A stretch of DNA of 64,000 bases from Chryseobacterium ginsenosidimutans. GTDB lineage: Bacteria > Bacteroidota > Bacteroidia > Flavobacteriales > Weeksellaceae. Position numbers and translations under genes: made by a program. The DNA is taken from the NCBI RefSeq assembly GCF_030823405.1, contig NZ_JAUSXC010000001.1, forward strand, positions 2,587,001 to 2,651,000. Reading direction: 5' to 3'. The notes beneath the pieces are model-generated. The model had not been told where the DNA came from. It was given only the letters and a program-made list of their open reading frames with translations, and ran no database searches. Below, in pieces: positions 8,473 through 16,229 of this stretch. The first letter of the stretch is position 1; each line of letters starts with the position of its first letter.

Positions 8473-9141
8473 ATGAAGAAAATTTTATTTCTTGCAGCAG
8501 CAGCTGTAATGGGAATTAGCGTAAACGCTCAGGAATTTCGATTTGGACCTAAAGTGGGTTTTGCAATGTCAACACTTAAAATTGATGAAAAGCAGGATGA
8601 TCTTGGTAAAAGAAATATGGATCCTAAATATACTTTCTATGTAGGAGGTATGGCAGAATACAAAATCAATGATAATTTTGGTTTTCAGGCGGAAGTTTTA
8701 TACTCTCCACTTGGAGCAAAAGAAAAAATTGATGGGGTAGATGCAGGAGTTATTTATGTAGGTGAGCAAACTAAGGTTACTTTGGGAACACTTTTAGTTC
8801 CACTTTCTGCAAAATATTTTATTACTGAAGGTTTTTCGGTTGCTGCGGGTGCTAACTTTGGAATTATTCTTACAGCGAAGCAAAAAACTGTAATCGGTTC
8901 TGATTTCATTAGCGTAGATGTAGAAGATGAAAATGGTTCAGGTGAAATCGATATTAAAAAAGATATCAAGAAATTAAATATTGCTCCATTTGTAGGTGTC
9001 GAATATATGTTGGAAAATGGACTTTTCTTTGATGCAAGATACAGTTTAGGTGTATCTAATCTTTCTAATGACGGAAGTGGAGGAAAAGTAACGAACAGTT
9101 TTGCGCAAATCGGTGTAGGATTCAAATTCGGAGGTAACTAA
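8473..9141 (+). CDS. Outer membrane beta-barrel protein (PorT/OMP_b-brl type)
   Basis: 222 aa: signal peptide (MKKILFLAAAAVMGISVNAQ), then alternating polar/hydrophobic strands starting FRFGPKVGF and ending FAQIGVGFKFGGN, as expected of an 8-stranded barrel with C-terminal strand. Residues 145-175 form an acidic/Lys loop (DVEDENGSGEIDIKKDIKK). Function unknown; porin-like or adhesin-like by fold. First of four consecutive single-gene barrel units, each with its own terminator. Confidence 0.85.
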   Translation: MKKILFLAAAAVMGISVNAQEFRFGPKVGFAMSTLKIDEKQDDLGKRNMDPKYTFYVGGMAEYKINDNFGFQAEVLYSPLGAKEKIDGVDAGVIYVGEQTKVTLGTLLVPLSAKYFITEGFSVAAGANFGIILTAKQKTVIGSDFISVDVEDENGSGEIDIKKDIKKLNIAPFVGVEYMLENGLFFDARYSLGVSNLSNDGSGGKVTNSFAQIGVGFKFGGN

Positions 9142-9162
9142 AACAATTTTTAGTATAAATAT

Positions 9163-9193
9163 AAAAGCGGTACAAAATTTGTACCGCTTTTTT
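9163..9193 (+). terminator. Terminator of first beta-barrel gene
   Basis: AAAAGCGGTAC / GTACCGCTTTT stem extended inward by AAA/TTT, followed by TT; a strong intrinsic terminator. Confidence 0.85.
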
Positions 9194-9196
9194 CAT

Positions 9197-9224
9197 GATG
9201 AATAGTACCACATTTCTATTCATC
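9197..9224. promoter_or_regulatory. Inverted repeat upstream of second beta-barrel gene
   Basis: Perfect 9-bp arms GATGAATAG / CTATTCATC with a 10-bp loop, 31 bp before the ATG at 9256. No TAnnTTTG is seen here, so this may be an operator or a 5' UTR stem-loop. Confidence 0.4.
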
Positions 9225-9255
9225 CAAATTAATTTCAATATTTAAACTTATTAAA

Positions 9256-9765
9256 ATGAAAAAACTATTATTAGTGGGTGCTTTTGCACTTTTAGGTATT
9301 GGTGTGCAAGCTCAGGAAGGCTTTAGATTGGGAGGTCATGTTGGAGCTCCTCTAGGTGATGCTTCAGATGCAGCAAGTGTTACAATAGGTATAGATGCTG
9401 CTTATATGTGGAATATTACGAAGGGATTAGACATCGGAGCTACGACAGGATATTCTCATTTTTTTGGGAAGGATCATGTAGATGACTTTGGTTTTGTGCC
9501 TATTGCAGCTTCCGGAAAATATAAATTTAATTCGATTCCACTTTTTGTAGGATTGGATTTAGGAGCAGCTATTTCAACCAGAAATTATATCAATAGTGGC
9601 TTATATGTTGCGCCAAGAGTAGGTTATCAAATGAAAAAAGCAGAATTGTATTTAGGATTCCAAAGCATCAGCAGCAAATATAAGGATCATGGCCCTTATT
9701 GGCATGATGACAGCAGACATAACTTTGGTGCCGTTAATTTCGGTGTAAACTTCTTTTTGAAATAA
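9256..9765 (+). CDS. Small outer membrane beta-barrel protein
   Basis: 169 aa with signal peptide (MKKLLLVGAFALLGIGVQAQ). The mature part has amphipathic strands (GFRLGGHVGAPLG, LDIGATTGYSHFFG, YVAPRVGYQM) and ends NFGVNFFLK, a C-terminal barrel strand. Shorter than the neighbouring barrels. Two His-containing loops (KDHVDD, KDHGPYWHDDSRH) could bind metal, but no known motif is present. No clear -7 element upstream; terminator at 9792-9818. Function unknown. Confidence 0.8.
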   Translation: MKKLLLVGAFALLGIGVQAQEGFRLGGHVGAPLGDASDAASVTIGIDAAYMWNITKGLDIGATTGYSHFFGKDHVDDFGFVPIAASGKYKFNSIPLFVGLDLGAAISTRNYINSGLYVAPRVGYQMKKAELYLGFQSISSKYKDHGPYWHDDSRHNFGAVNFGVNFFLK

Positions 9766-9791
9766 GATTTTTTTTAAATCAAATATATAAG

Positions 9792-9818
9792 ACTCCAATT
9801 GCAGAATTGGAGTTTTTT
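9792..9818 (+). terminator. Terminator of second beta-barrel gene
   Basis: ACTCCAATT / AATTGGAGT stem, loop GCAG, then seven T. Confidence 0.85.
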
Positions 9819-9940
9819 TATTCATTTTTTTGTGAATAAATCAAAAACCTTTATTTAGTACGCTTTATTTTCGGAAATTGCCAATATTCATCAATGATAT
9901 TAATCACGTTAACAAATTTTAATATTACGACATACCACTG

Positions 9941-9948
9941 TAAATTTG
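9941..9948 (+). promoter_or_regulatory. Promoter -7 element of third beta-barrel gene
   Basis: TAAATTTG, 29 bp before the ATG at 9978; no clear TTG at the -33 position. Confidence 0.6.
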
Positions 9949-9977
9949 CCCTCAGAAAGTATTAAAATTTTAAAAAA

Positions 9978-10634
9978 ATGAAAAAAGTATTATTAGCAGG
10001 TGCTATTGCACTTTTCGGTTTATCGAATGCTCAAATTGCTAAAGGAACTGCATATTTATCAGGATCTGTTGGATATTCTCAAGTAGAAACTAACAACGGT
10101 AACAATAAAACAGAAAACTTCAACGTACTACCTACAGTTGGATATTTCGTAGCTCCAAACTTAGCAGTAGGTTTAGGAATCGGATACCAGACTCAGAAAG
10201 ATACAAACATCACTACAACACAATTAGGAGGTACTACAATTGTATCTACTAACGAGGTTAAGGAACCAGCTTTCGTTGTTGCTCCTTTCGTAAGAAAATA
10301 TTGGACTTTATCTGATAAATTGTTTATCTTCGGACAATTGGCAGTGCCAATGCAGTTTGGAAAAACTGAAATTGAAAACAGTACTGTAGCTACTTCAGGT
10401 TCTACAACTTCTACATCTTCAACTTCTACTGAAGCTAAATACACTCAAGTTGGTGTTACTGTAAAACCAGGTTTAGATTATTTCTTAAACAAAAACTGGT
10501 CTATCGAAGCTACAATCGGAGAATTTGGTTATAACAACTATAAGCCAAAAGACGGTGATGCAACTAACAATTATAACTTCGGTTTAAACTTATCTTCTGT
10601 AACTTTCGGAGTTAAGTATGTATTTGCAAAATAA
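9978..10634 (+). CDS. Outer membrane beta-barrel protein, paralogue A
   Basis: 218 aa; signal peptide MKKVLLAGAIALFGLSNAQ differs at one residue from that of the next gene. Strands such as SGSVGYSQVET, VLPTVGYFVAPNLAVGLGIGY and the final FGVKYVFAK mark an OMP_b-brl barrel. A low-complexity Ser/Thr loop (residues 136-151, TSGSTTSTSSTSTEAK) is probably surface-exposed. Paralogous with the gene at 10723, from which it has diverged in loops. Role unknown. Confidence 0.83.
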   Translation: MKKVLLAGAIALFGLSNAQIAKGTAYLSGSVGYSQVETNNGNNKTENFNVLPTVGYFVAPNLAVGLGIGYQTQKDTNITTTQLGGTTIVSTNEVKEPAFVVAPFVRKYWTLSDKLFIFGQLAVPMQFGKTEIENSTVATSGSTTSTSSTSTEAKYTQVGVTVKPGLDYFLNKNWSIEATIGEFGYNNYKPKDGDATNNYNFGLNLSSVTFGVKYVFAK

Positions 10635-10655
10635 TAAACATCTAATATAATGTTT

Positions 10656-10685
10656 AAAAGTCCTAAGTTCACTTAGGGCTTTTTC
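10656..10685 (+). terminator. Terminator between barrel paralogues
   Basis: AAGTCCTAAGT / ACTTAGGGCTT stem (one G-T wobble, loop TC) followed by a T-run. Confidence 0.75.
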
Positions 10686-10722
10686 TGCTTATAAAAACAA
10701 TTAAAATTTTAAATAAATAACC

Positions 10723-11367
10723 ATGAAAAAACTATTATTAGCAGGTGCAATTGCACTTTTCGGATTGTCTAATGCTCAAATGACTAAAGGTGACTGGGTA
10801 ATCAGTGGAAATACAGGATTAGGTTTCAACGCAACAAGCTCTAAAGTAAAAGCTAACGGACAATCTCAAGATGGTCCTAAAATCAGCAGCTTTTCTGTGA
10901 CTCCTTCTGTAGGTTATTTCGTAATCGACGGATTGGCTGTAGGAATTGACTTAGGATTTGATAGCAGAACGACTAAGCAGGATGGAGATAAGCTAACTGT
11001 TTCTACATTCTCTGTAATGCCGACTGCAACTTATTATTTCCAGACAGGAAGTAAATTCTTCCCTTTCGTGGGTGTAGGTGCTGGTTATGCATCAAGCAAA
11101 ACAAAATATAGTATTTCGAGCTCAATTATGGATCCTCTACTTTTTGAAGGAGATAGTACAACAGATGGTTTAGCTTGGAAAGCAAAAGCAGGGGTTACTT
11201 ACATGGCAACTCAATCTTTAGGAATCAACTTAGGTGTTGGTTTTGATCAGTTTTACACTAAAGATTCTTTTATGGGAACAGAGATTAAAACTACAACAAC
11301 TAATTTCGGTGTAAATGTAGGTTTCTCTTATTTCATCAAAGGTAAGGCTCAAAAAAGTGATAAATAA
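10723..11367 (+). CDS. Outer membrane beta-barrel protein, paralogue B
   Basis: 214 aa; signal peptide MKKLLLAGAIALFGLSNAQ, then barrel strands (WVISGNTGLGFNA, VTPSVGYFVIDGLAVGIDLGF, FFPFVGVGAGYA, NFGVNVGFSYFIK). Unlike its paralogue it ends with a charged tail (GKAQKSDK) after the last strand, unusual for a BAM substrate, where the final residue is normally aromatic. The first 60 nt are nearly identical to those of the gene at 9978, consistent with a tandem duplication. Confidence 0.83.
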   Translation: MKKLLLAGAIALFGLSNAQMTKGDWVISGNTGLGFNATSSKVKANGQSQDGPKISSFSVTPSVGYFVIDGLAVGIDLGFDSRTTKQDGDKLTVSTFSVMPTATYYFQTGSKFFPFVGVGAGYASSKTKYSISSSIMDPLLFEGDSTTDGLAWKAKAGVTYMATQSLGINLGVGFDQFYTKDSFMGTEIKTTTTNFGVNVGFSYFIKGKAQKSDK

Positions 11368-11394
11368 TTAATTTTATTTAGTATAAAAAGCAAA

Positions 11395-11423
11395 AAAATC
11401 CGGCTCAATTTGAGCCGGATTTT
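11395..11423. terminator. Bidirectional terminator, barrel paralogue B / TM2 gene
   Basis: AAAATCCGGCTCA / TGAGCCGGATTTT perfect stem between convergent genes, A/T runs on both sides. Confidence 0.88.
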
Positions 11424-11447
11424 ATATTTCAATTTAACAATATTGTG

Positions 11448-11723
11448 TTAGAACCATTCTTTTTGGTTTTGAACATATGTTCTGTCAAATTCTTCATCTG
11501 ATTTTGTAAGGTAAATAATTCCTTCAATAATACCAATAATACCAACGGCACCACAAGTTACTAGACTAAGAATAAGTTGGATAATAGCTGTTTTGGTATA
11601 TCCAAGGTAGAATTTGTGAACTGCAAATCCTCCCAGTAATATTCCCAGAACGCCTGCTGCTACTTTCTTCTCAGACTTATAAGGTTGATTGCTGTAATTT
11701 TCTTGTTTTTCGTGAATTTCCAT
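11448..11723 (-). CDS. TM2 domain-containing membrane protein
   Basis: 91 aa. Charged N-terminus followed by a TM2 domain: KKVAAGVLGILLGGFAVHKF, then FYLGYTKTAIIQ and a second hydrophobic segment (LILSLVTCGAVGIIGIIEGI), ending in a polar tail. The G-x-HKFYLG motif between the helices defines the family, whose function is unknown. The frame opens further to a TTG inside the end of ffh, but the ATG at 11721-11723 gives the usual family length. Lies 31 bp after ffh, so possibly co-transcribed with it. Confidence 0.82.
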   Translation of the reverse strand: MEIHEKQENYSNQPYKSEKKVAAGVLGILLGGFAVHKFYLGYTKTAIIQLILSLVTCGAVGIIGIIEGIIYLTKSDEEFDRTYVQNQKEWF

Positions 11724-11754
11724 AATAATATTTTTTAATCGTTTTTTGGTGTGT

Positions 11755-13116
11755 TTATTTTCCAAACATTCCGCCCATTCCAGGCATATTTGGCATTTTG
11801 CTCATCATCTGCATCATCTGCTTTCCTTGAGGTCCCTGCATCATCTTCATCATTTTACCCATCTGGTCAAATTGCTTCATCAGTTGGTTTACATCTTCCA
11901 CTTTTCTACCTGCACCTTTAGCAATTCTGCTTTTTCTCTGCGTATTGATAATAGAAGGTCTTCTTCTTTCGTCCGGAGTCATAGAGTAGATGATCGCTTC
12001 AATATGTTTGAAGGCATCATCACTGATTTCAACATCCTTGATCGCTTTTCCAACCCCAGGAATCATCCCCATCAAATCCTTCATGTTACCCATTTTCTTG
12101 ATTTGATTGATCTGTTTTAAGAAGTCATCAAAACCAAACTCATTTTTAGCAATTTTTTTGTGAAGTTTTTTTGCTTCTTCTTCATCAAACTGCTCCTGAG
12201 CTCTTTCTACCAAGGAAACAACGTCTCCCATTCCCAAGATTCTGTCTGCCATCCTTTCCGGATAGAAAAGATCCAAAGCTTCCATTTTCTCTCCTGTAGA
12301 AATGAATTTGATTGGTTTTTCTACAACCGAGCGAATTGTCAAAGCAGCTCCACCTCGTGTATCACCGTCTAATTTCGTTAAAACAACTCCATCAAAATTT
12401 AAAGCTTCATTAAATGCTTTCGCCGTATTTACAGCGTCCTGACCTGTCATTGAGTCAACAACAAATAACGTTTCATCCGGTTTAATGAAGTAATGAACAG
12501 ATTTAATCTCGTTCATCATCTGCTCATCAATCGCCAAACGTCCTGCTGTATCGACAATCACAACATCATGACCATTCGACTTTGCAAATTTAATTGCGTT
12601 TTCAGCAATCGTAGAAGGATTTGTAGAACCTTCTTCCGTGAAAACAGGAACTCCGATTTGCCCGCCCAAAATTTTAAGCTGGTCAATCGCAGCAGGACGG
12701 TAAACGTCACATGCCACCAAAAGAGGTTTTTTATTTCTTTTTGTCTTTAAATAATTTGCTAATTTTCCAGAGAAAGTAGTCTTACCTGAACCCTGAAGAC
12801 CTGCAATAAGAATTACGGACGGTTTGCCTGAAAGATTAATTCCTTCCTGAGAACCTCCCATTAAGTCTACTAGTTCGTCATGAACAATTTTCGTCATCAA
12901 CTGTCCTGGAGTAAGCGAAGTAAGAACATTCTCTCCCAATGCTTTATCCTGAACTCTTTTCGTAAGATCTTTCGCTACTTTATAATTAACATCGGCATCT
13001 ACCAATGCTCTACGAATCTCTTTTACGGTTTCCGCCACATTGATTTCCGTGATTTTTCCTCTTCCGGAAATATTATGAAGTGCTTTGTCTAATTTATCCT
13101 GTAAACTATTAAACAT
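11755..13116 (-). CDS. ffh: Signal recognition particle protein Ffh (SRP54)
   Basis: 453 aa. N domain (1-90), G domain with G1 GLQGSGKT (106-113), DTAGR (189-193) and TKLD (247-250), then the M domain whose last 50 residues are extremely Met-rich (MKMMQ, MMQMM, MPNMPGMGGMFG), forming the signal-sequence groove. It binds 4.5S RNA and targets nascent membrane and exported proteins to FtsY. The start is supported by a -7 element at 13140-13147, 24 bp upstream. Confidence 0.97.
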   Translation of the reverse strand: MFNSLQDKLDKALHNISGRGKITEINVAETVKEIRRALVDADVNYKVAKDLTKRVQDKALGENVLTSLTPGQLMTKIVHDELVDLMGGSQEGINLSGKPSVILIAGLQGSGKTTFSGKLANYLKTKRNKKPLLVACDVYRPAAIDQLKILGGQIGVPVFTEEGSTNPSTIAENAIKFAKSNGHDVVIVDTAGRLAIDEQMMNEIKSVHYFIKPDETLFVVDSMTGQDAVNTAKAFNEALNFDGVVLTKLDGDTRGGAALTIRSVVEKPIKFISTGEKMEALDLFYPERMADRILGMGDVVSLVERAQEQFDEEEAKKLHKKIAKNEFGFDDFLKQINQIKKMGNMKDLMGMIPGVGKAIKDVEISDDAFKHIEAIIYSMTPDERRRPSIINTQRKSRIAKGAGRKVEDVNQLMKQFDQMGKMMKMMQGPQGKQMMQMMSKMPNMPGMGGMFGK

Positions 13117-13139
13117 ATGTATTGTAAATTATAGGTTTG

Positions 13140-13147
13140 CAAAAATA
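13140..13147 (-). promoter_or_regulatory. Promoter -7 element of ffh
   Basis: TATTTTTG on the minus strand, 24 bp upstream of the ffh ATG. Confidence 0.65.
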
Positions 13148-13255
13148 AGGAATTTTTACTATATCTAAAGTGTTTGATACGTAATATTATATATGAAGGA
13201 TAAATTGTTTGAGATGATAAAAATCAAATCGTATAATAATCCAATAGAAAAAGTC

Positions 13256-13263
13256 TATTTTTG
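13256..13263 (+). promoter_or_regulatory. Promoter -7 element of the gene preceding atpB
   Basis: TATTTTTG, 37 bp before the ATG at 13300; the most upstream promoter of the ATP synthase region. Confidence 0.65.
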
Positions 13264-13299
13264 TCATAATTAAATAAGCCTAATAATCGTTAGGATAAA

Positions 13300-13689
13300 A
13301 TGAATTTTAAAATGAAAGCAAATCCAAATATTCTTGTCACATTATTGTTCTTTTTAACGTTTTTGATTCATTTTTCTTTATGGAAATTCGTTTTTCATTT
13401 GGATGAAATTATAATTGTGAAATTTTATTTATTCCTAAGTGTGATGTTTATGATGATGATTACCATGATCATATTAATTAATAGAGTAGTTCCTGAATTT
13501 TTGGGATTGGCTGTAATTGGCTTAATCCTTTTAAAATTCGGTTTAATGTATTTAATTAGAAAAAAATTGAACTTTGAAGTCATTCCAGGTTATAAATTTC
13601 ATTTTATAATACCCTATTTTGTCCTGACAACACTGCTTACATACTATGCGATTAAGCTAATTAATCATGACAAAAAACAGGAAAATTAA
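13300..13689 (+). CDS. Four-helix membrane protein preceding atpB (DUF6168-like)
   Basis: 129 aa, almost entirely hydrophobic, with four predicted membrane helices (about residues 10-28, 38-60, 66-86, 100-120) and a short charged tail. It resembles the small flavobacterial membrane proteins (DUF6168-type) found just upstream of atpB. By position it may correspond to AtpI-like assembly factors, but there is no clear sequence kinship that I can see. A second in-frame ATG at 13312 is an alternative start. atpB has its own promoter 4 bp after... the stop region, so the gene need not be co-transcribed. Confidence 0.6.
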   Translation: MNFKMKANPNILVTLLFFLTFLIHFSLWKFVFHLDEIIIVKFYLFLSVMFMMMITMIILINRVVPEFLGLAVIGLILLKFGLMYLIRKKLNFEVIPGYKFHFIIPYFVLTTLLTYYAIKLINHDKKQEN

Positions 13690-13692
13690 TTA

Positions 13693-13721
13693 TTGAAAAT
13701 AGAAAAAAAATTATATTTTTG
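13693..13721 (+). promoter_or_regulatory. Promoter of the atpB operon
   Basis: TTG (13693-13695), 18-bp spacer, TATTTTTG (13714-13721), 21 bp before the atpB ATG at 13743. A full consensus match. Confidence 0.8.
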
Positions 13722-13742
13722 CACAACGAAAAAAACCTATCA

Positions 13743-14843
13743 ATGTTTAAGAAATTCGCAGTTTTATTCTACAGTATTTTTGTATTAAACTTAGTGTCTG
13801 CACAGCACGGTGAGGCTACTGCTGACGCAGTTCCGGCTACAGAGCTTTCAGAAAAAGACAAAGTAAGTAAAGAAAACAAAGAGTACATCGATCATCACTT
13901 ATTGGATGCACACGACTTTACATTGATGGTGGATAAAGAAGGTCATCACATTGGTTTTCCTCTTCCTGTTATTTTTTATGATAACGGATTCCATGCTTTC
14001 ATGAGCAACAGTAAAGAAGGTTTCATGCACGGGGAAGTTACTGAAATAGATGGTTCTTATTACAAACTGCACCACGAGAAAATTTTCAAAACTGATGCAT
14101 CTGGAGAGTTAAAACATGGTGAGGATGGTTTTCCTATTAATGAAATGCCTTTAGATCTTTCTATTACAAAGAGTGTGTTTATTCTTTTAGTAGGGTCAAT
14201 CTTTCTTTTGGTATTATTTACCGGAATTGCTAAATCTTATAAAAAGTCTGTTGTTCCTACAGGAGCTGCAAGATTCATGGAGCCGTTGATTATTTTCATA
14301 AGAGACGAAGTAGCAATCCCGAACATCGGTCATAAGTATAAAAGATTCATGGGTTACTTGTTAACGGTATTCTTCTTCATTTTATTCTTAAACGTATTGG
14401 GATTAATGCCTTTCGGAATCAATGTTACGGGGAATATTACAATGACATTCTTCCTGGCAATTCTTACTTATTTAATTACTACATTCTCTGCAAATAAAGA
14501 TTATTGGAAACATATCTTCTGGATGCCTGGAGTACCTGTACCAATGAAATTAATCATGTTGCCAATCGAATTATTAGGAACGATCACTAAACCCTTCGCA
14601 TTGATGATCCGTCTTTTTGCAAACATGACTGCAGGACACATTGTAGTAATGAGTTTGATCGGGTTGATTTATGTATTTAAAAATGTTGCAGCAGGGATTG
14701 CATTCCCGTTCTTAACATTAGTAATCTATTTATTAGAAGTATTGGTAGCATTCTTACAGGCTTATATCTTTACAATGTTGTCAGCGTTGTTCATCGGAAT
14801 GGCAGTACAGGAGCACGAGCATGAACATCATGCAGCTCACTAA
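13743..14843 (+). CDS. atpB: ATP synthase F0 subunit a
   Basis: 366 aa: cleavable signal sequence (MFKKFAVLFYSIFVLNLVSAQ), a His-rich periplasmic domain of about 120 residues, then the membrane a-subunit with the conserved LPIELLGTITKPFALMIRLFANMTAGH segment (key Arg in MIRLFAN, the proton-channel arginine). The long N-terminal extension is typical of Bacteroidota. A TTG at 13719 is in frame but is the end of the -7 element, so the ATG at 13743 is the start. The C-terminal tail is HEHEHHAAH-rich. Confidence 0.96.
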   Translation: MFKKFAVLFYSIFVLNLVSAQHGEATADAVPATELSEKDKVSKENKEYIDHHLLDAHDFTLMVDKEGHHIGFPLPVIFYDNGFHAFMSNSKEGFMHGEVTEIDGSYYKLHHEKIFKTDASGELKHGEDGFPINEMPLDLSITKSVFILLVGSIFLLVLFTGIAKSYKKSVVPTGAARFMEPLIIFIRDEVAIPNIGHKYKRFMGYLLTVFFFILFLNVLGLMPFGINVTGNITMTFFLAILTYLITTFSANKDYWKHIFWMPGVPVPMKLIMLPIELLGTITKPFALMIRLFANMTAGHIVVMSLIGLIYVFKNVAAGIAFPFLTLVIYLLEVLVAFLQAYIFTMLSALFIGMAVQEHEHEHHAAH

Positions 14844-14890
14844 TCAATTATATTTAAATAAAAAGAAACAAATTTTTAAAATTATATATT

Positions 14891-15085
14891 ATGGAAATCC
14901 CTAAAATTGTAGGTGCTGGTATCGTTGTATTAGGTGTTGGTATCGGTCTTGGTAAAATCGGAGCTGCTGCTCTTGAAGCTATCGCTAGACAACCTGAGCA
15001 ATCTGGAAAGATCCAAACAGCTATGCTTATCGCTGCTGCACTTGTTGAAGGTGTTGCGTTTGCTGCTCTATTCGCAGTAAACTAA
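14891..15085 (+). CDS. atpE: ATP synthase F0 subunit c
   Basis: 64-aa proteolipid of two helices joined by the polar loop R33-QPE. The ion-binding carboxylate is E53 in ALVEGVAFAA; the residue after it is Gly and no Gln/Ser sodium ligands are seen, which points to a proton ring. Helix 1 is Gly-rich (GVGIGLGKIG) as required for ring packing. Shorter than the usual 70-80 aa. Followed by a large hairpin (15097-15133) before atpF. Confidence 0.96.
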   Translation: MEIPKIVGAGIVVLGVGIGLGKIGAAALEAIARQPEQSGKIQTAMLIAAALVEGVAFAALFAVN

Positions 15086-15096
15086 TCAAAACAAAA

Positions 15097-15133
15097 AACC
15101 ACTATCCGTAACGGTTGGTTACAGGTAGTGGTT
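15097..15133 (+). promoter_or_regulatory. Intercistronic hairpin atpE-atpF
   Basis: AACCACTA (15097-15104) pairs with TAGTGGTT (15126-15133), with an inner stem CCGTAAC / GTTACaGG (one bulge). It is not followed by a T-run, so an mRNA 3'-end stabiliser or partial attenuator is favoured over termination. Confidence 0.65.
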
Positions 15134-15173
15134 ATTTAAGAAAAAAAGTAATAATTATTTATACATTAATATA

Positions 15174-15671
15174 ATGGAATTAATTCATCAGTTTTCATCA
15201 GGATTATTTATTATCCAGTCTGTTATTTTTCTAGCCCTGTTATTTTTGCTAGGTAAATTTGCTTGGAAACCTATTTTAAAATCTATTAATGATAGAGAAA
15301 CTTCTATTGTTGACGCTCTTAACCAAGCTACATTGGCTAGAAAAGAGATGGAAACTTTAAAAGAGGATAACGAAAGAATTATTCGTGAAGCTAAAATCGA
15401 AAGAGATGCTATCCTTAAAGAAGCTAGAGAAATTAAAGATAGAATCGTAGGTGAAGCTAAAGATGCTGCTAAATCTGAAGGAGATAAATTAATCGAAGCT
15501 GCTAAACAAACGATCAATGCTGAGAAAAATGCTGCAATGGCAGACATTAAAACTCAAATTGGTGCTTTATCTGTAAACATTGCAGAATCTATCTTGCAAC
15601 AAAAGCTGGATAATAACGAAGCTCAAAACGAATTAGTTCAAAATTATTTAAATAAATCAAACCTTAACTAA
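15174..15671 (+). CDS. atpF: ATP synthase F0 subunit b
   Basis: 165 aa: a single N-terminal membrane helix (about residues 9-28, FIIQSVIFLALLFLLGKFAW core) followed by a long charged coiled coil rich in Glu, Lys and Ala, the peripheral stalk that holds F1 against rotation. Length matches family. Ends 2 bp before atpH, so translation is probably coupled. Confidence 0.95.
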   Translation: MELIHQFSSGLFIIQSVIFLALLFLLGKFAWKPILKSINDRETSIVDALNQATLARKEMETLKEDNERIIREAKIERDAILKEAREIKDRIVGEAKDAAKSEGDKLIEAAKQTINAEKNAAMADIKTQIGALSVNIAESILQQKLDNNEAQNELVQNYLNKSNLN

Positions 15672-15673
15672 TA

Positions 15674-16213
15674 ATGCTTACATCTAAAGTAGCTAAAAGA
15701 TACGCACAAGGTTTACTTGATTTTACTAATGAATCAGGGCAAACGGCTACTGTATTTTCTGAAATGAAAGATGTAGTAAAGATCATGTCTGAATCTGAGG
15801 ATTTAAACAAATTCTTCTTTACACCTTACATCGATTCTAAGAAGAAAGTAGAAGTAGCAAAAGAGATTTTCAAAGGTTTGTCAGTTTCTTCACAAAATTT
15901 GATTACTTTGGTCATCAAGCAGGGAAGAGAAAATCAATTGAAAAATATCGCTCAGGAATTCATTAATAAAGTTGAAGATATCAATGGTGTACAGAGAATT
16001 ACTCTTACAACAGCGACTCAGCTTTCAAAAGAGAATCTTGATGAGATATTAAGATCTACAAACTTGGTTAATACAAACTCAAACTTTGATCTTAAGGTAA
16101 ATGTAAAACCTGAAATTTTAGGTGGATATATTTTAAGAGTTGGAGATCAGCAGGTAGATGCATCTGTAAAGTCTAAGCTTAATAGTATTAAAAAAGATTT
16201 TCAATTAAACTAA
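15674..16213 (+). CDS. atpH: ATP synthase F1 subunit delta
   Basis: 179 aa; starts with the OSCP/delta pattern (SKVAKRYAQGLLDFTNE) and carries a C-terminal LGGYILRVGDQQVDASV segment that matches the family signature GGxxxxxGDxxxDxS. It links stalk b to the top of the alpha-beta hexamer. Start 2 bp after atpF. Confidence 0.95.
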   Translation: MLTSKVAKRYAQGLLDFTNESGQTATVFSEMKDVVKIMSESEDLNKFFFTPYIDSKKKVEVAKEIFKGLSVSSQNLITLVIKQGRENQLKNIAQEFINKVEDINGVQRITLTTATQLSKENLDEILRSTNLVNTNSNFDLKVNVKPEILGGYILRVGDQQVDASVKSKLNSIKKDFQLN

Positions 16214-16229
16214 TAATATACACTGTTAT

